Positions 61,447 through 64,000 of a stretch of 64,000 bases of DNA are shown one piece after another. The DNA is taken from assembly GCA_943737045.1 (NCBI GenBank), contig CALSFV010000221.1, forward strand, positions 744,001 to 808,000, written 5' to 3'. Under the pieces are notes generated by a model that made no database searches, was not told where the DNA came from, and saw nothing but the letters and a program-made list of their open reading frames with translations. A program made the translations under genes and the position numbers. The DNA is from Parapristionchus giblindavisi (taxonomy: Eukaryota; Nematoda; Chromadorea; Rhabditida; Diplogasteridae). Position 1 is the stretch's first letter, and the number at the start of each line of letters is the position of its first letter.

Positions 61447-61609
61447 GGCGGCGAAAGGACTCTAAGAAACTCAGTCGATCAAATCGACAAGCCATTACTA
61501 GACGCCGGGCCATTGGCATGAAGTTGGTTCACCTGGCAAAGCAGTACAAGTCGGATCTAGAGATGATCTCCTGCTCTGCGAATCGTCCAATTCATACAAA
61601 AATCTCTTG
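61447..61609 (+). pseudogene. Tc1-like transposase, DNA-binding fragment
   Basis: KDSKKLSRSNRQAI...GMKLVHLAKQYKSD resembles the paired-type helix-turn-helix N-terminus. It stops after HTKIS. The inverse copy is at 62329-62538 on the minus strand. Confidence 0.6.
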
Positions 61610-62037
61610 AAGGCTTCCGCCGACAAGTTCGAAGATCGACACATTCCTCAAAAGGATCAGCAAGGCTAACCCCCCCCCCTATAATCTGTGGTCCGGGAAC
61701 GCGCGCAAAGATTGTTTCGGGTCGTTTTCCTCTTAGAATACTCTGCCCAGAAGCATGGTAGAGCGCGCAAACGGCTGCATCACCTTCGCCTAGACCTCTA
61801 TGAACTCCTCCTTCCTCATAATGATCTCAGCGCTATGCAGCGGGCCGATATCGTCCGCATGGAATGCTCCCCACATCATCACGGAACCAGCCCTATGCTT
61901 CATAGTGGGAATGTGATACTTTTCATCGAATCAGGATCCTATAGAGCTCACATGGGTAATTTCGTACGTTGTTAACATCAGAAACATGCTCTCGTCCGAC
62001 CATGATACCAAAATTAGGTGAAAAGTGCCAATTTCCC

Positions 62038-62270
62038 ACTATGAAGAATGTGGCTGGTTCCGTGATGATGTGGGGAGCATTCCATGCGGGCGATATCGGC
62101 CCGCTGCATAGCGCTGAGATCATTATGAGGAAGAAGGAGTTCATAGAGGTCTAGGCGAAAGTGATGCAGCCGTTTGCGCGCTCTACCATGCCTCGGGGCA
62201 GAGAATTCCAAGAGGAAAACGACACGAAGCAATCTTTGCACGCATTCCCGGACCACAGATTATAGGGGGT
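62038..62270 (+). pseudogene. Tc1-like transposase, DDE-region fragment
   Basis: NVAGSVMMWGAFHAGDIGPL matches the GGSVMVWG block of Tc1 transposases and is followed by an in-frame stop after EFIEV. Downstream REFQEEND resembles the WVFQQDN block with the catalytic Asp changed. The inverse copy lies at ~61690-61900. Confidence 0.65.
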
Positions 62271-62989
62271 TAGCCTTGCTGATCCTTTTGAGGAATGTGC
62301 CGATCTTCGAACTTGTCGGGGGAAGCCTTCAAGAGATTTTTGTATGAATTGGACGATTCGCAGAGCAGGAGATCATCTCTAGATCCGACTTGTACTGCTT
62401 TGCCAGGTGAACCAACTTCATGCCCATGGCCCGGCGTCTAGCAATGGCTTGTCGATTTGATCGACTGAGTTTCTTAGAGTCCTTTAGCCGCCCTACCTCG
62501 TGAAAACATAAAACTATTTTTCTGCACAATGCAAACAACCAAAAAAAACAAACACAAATAATGGTTCAAAATGTGAAAATCGCCTAAATCAATAAATTCA
62601 TTAAATTTTTCTGATTTTTCAGAAACGTCGCCCATTTTCTTACACAATACGACGGTAAGAACTGTGCGCAAAACATATCAAAAAATTACGCCGATTGGTT
62701 GCATACAAGCAAAGTAACACTCTAAAAACACGTTGTTGCATTCTTTTTGGCCGTTACTGTACCTACTTATTATTGCCCATCATTGTATATACATATCAAA
62801 CAAATCCGAAAACTTTGAAATTTCGATGCCATGTTAACGAACTTACGTTATTTAGCGAGAGTGCAGATATGATGAAACCAAACTCCGTCTCTGAGCTTGT
62901 GCCTCCTCATACTACAACTTTGCACGATTTGGGCCCGATCGGTTACTATCACTTTTTAGCCAAGTGCCAAGCCATAATCAAAATGTGTT

Positions 62990-64000
62990 CACTGAGTCAG
63001 ATAGTCTCTCTTAAAGTCTACTTAAAATTCGGCACTGACTTGAAGTTTCCTTGACTATTTCAAGTGAGTGACGTCACTTTTTCACTTTAAGACTTATATA
63101 GTGACTAGAGTTGGCTGTTCGGGTTGCGCGCCCGCATATACACCACACCCCTTTCTCACCGCATCTGATCTGATCGCATCAACCGAACAACACTTTTCCG
63201 AAAATTCATTATTCTTTCAGGGATTTTTTCGTACTCGCCAAACTTCGTGAGCTACGAGAGAACTAAAAGGTCTATCCAGAAAAGAAAATTCAGGTTGCTG
63301 CGAATTTGGGTATTGGCTGCAGACTTGCTGCAATTTTGCGGTCGCAAAATCATATCTCGGCTTCTAGAAGAGCTTGAAACGCGTTCAAAGCAGCAAACTG
63401 ATTCACTTGGTGATTCCTGATGATCCTGTAAGTATGGTTGCGTTAGCTCATTATTCATCCCATGGATTGAAAAAATAACTTTTTTTTTAAAAGACCCAAC
63501 TTTGAAGGTTCACAATTCTGAAAGCGGACATTGTAAAAATCTGGTTTTTGGATAAGAATGTTGCAATTTCATTAATTAATCTATTCCCCGCTTGTTAAAT
63601 CGATTGCTTAACTTTCTCGACAGCCGATTATCTGAAGTATAGTCGTTTTAGCCGCGCTCCCTTCTCATCTCGCGATCCGTACACATCTCTAGGCTTTCAA
63701 CACTGCTCAATGACGATTTAGCCGTTTTAGTGATTTGATTAGTCAGAATACTGAGACATTTTTTTCCTGATCTTTGATATTTGTGTTTTCAATCTTTGAT
63801 CTTTGATCTCATTTTTCGTCAAATTTTGCTCAAAATCACAATGAAAAGTTATTTCATTCGATGACAGAAGATCAAAAACGCTTTATTTTATTGGCTATGA
63901 TGTTCAGGATTAGCGAGAATACGTTTAGAGTGATTTGATCAATCAGAGCGTTGAACAGCTTGGACGACCTAGAAATGTTTGCAAGATGAGAAGTTGGCGC
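62990..64000. other. Right end of the window
   Basis: GTTGGCTGTTCGGGTTGCG near 63109 is a detached end related to the hAT MITE at 43028. GATCTTTGATCTTTGATC recurs near 63790. Apart from the possible exon below I see nothing supported. Confidence 0.45.
63221..63420 (+). CDS. Possible terminal exon of an unknown gene
   Basis: A strong acceptor (TTCTTTCAG) precedes 63221. Reading from the third base gives 65 basic residues (NFVSYERTKRSIQKRKFRLL, then DLLQFCGRKIISRLLEELET) to a TGA at 63420. No upstream exon was found to join it, and no family is recognised. Confidence 0.25.

Larger units (their letters stand above)
61178..62759. mobile_element. Palindromic Tc1-like element
   Basis: Inverted ends CAGTAACGGCCAAAAAGAAT are flanked by TA and resemble the Tc1 terminus (GGCCAAAAAG). 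The whole 1.58 kb is a palindrome centred near 61968. Each half carries an N-terminal transposase piece reading inward and a catalytic-region piece reading outward from the centre. The structure is therefore HTH, inverted DDE, DDE, inverted HTH. Confidence 0.8.
55620..62990. repeat. Nested inverted-repeat complex
   Basis: Outermost pair: ~55620-55765 with 62825-62990 (TAACGTAAGTTCGTTAA and its inverse). Inner pairs: 55900-56110 with 59815-60030; 60035-60115 with 62760-62835; 56140-56170 with 57980-58010; 57178-57350 with 57790-57962. Each pair was interrupted by later insertions. Confidence 0.7.

Overview
This window looks like a stretch of nematode nuclear genome, most likely rhabditid. Introns are bounded by GT and TTTCAG-type acceptors. 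One start codon lies 5 bases behind a TTTTCCAG acceptor, as at a trans-splice site. CTACAGTA/TACGGTA words are everywhere, and the transposon ends are of known nematode kinds (Tc1-like, TNA-flanked Tc4/Tc5-like, TTAA-flanked, hAT). There are no operons of bacterial type, no rRNA and no CRISPR. The exon models below come from reading splice sites, phases and paralogue alignment by eye.

1-14.7 kb: three tandem head-to-tail paralogues (A, 5'-truncated by the window edge; B, complete, 14 exons, 402 aa; C, 13 exons). They have an unusual architecture: an N-terminal GYF domain, a coiled coil, and two separate C-X2-C-X12-H-X5-H fingers. An intron of A carries a young gag-only LTR retrotransposon (LTRs 408 bp, TSD TTTG). 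Other introns hold a minisatellite, a MITE and a tRNA-derived SINE.

15.6-31.2 kb: a giant, almost perfect palindrome with arms of about 7.7 kb and a 74-bp spacer. Each arm carries a tRNA-like sequence, nested foldback elements, a frameshifted C2H2 zinc-finger ORF, and a spliced gene resembling the N-terminus of STIP-1/TFIP11 (a G-patch splicing factor). A 124-bp microhomology deletion removes the proposed start exon from the right copy.

31.2-35.9 kb: an (ATT)n tract, a detached exon fragment of gene A, and 2.8 kb of CTCCCT hexamer satellite.

35.9-55.6 kb: a candidate seven-exon gene (D, 157 aa, coiled coil plus an unrecognised C-terminal part). Its exons splice in frame across introns of up to 10.9 kb, filled with nested transposons. 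These include a 5.84-kb hAT-ended composite with an exact 8-bp TSD, several foldback elements, a 5'-truncated LINE and a Tc5-like foldback.

55.6-63.0 kb: a set of nested inverted repeats, including Tc5-like and MULE-like foldbacks and a palindromic Tc1-like element. 63.0-64 kb holds little except one possible terminal exon.

The dominant theme is hairpin-forming DNA at every scale (100 bp to 15.6 kb) sitting around a small, locally expanding gene family.
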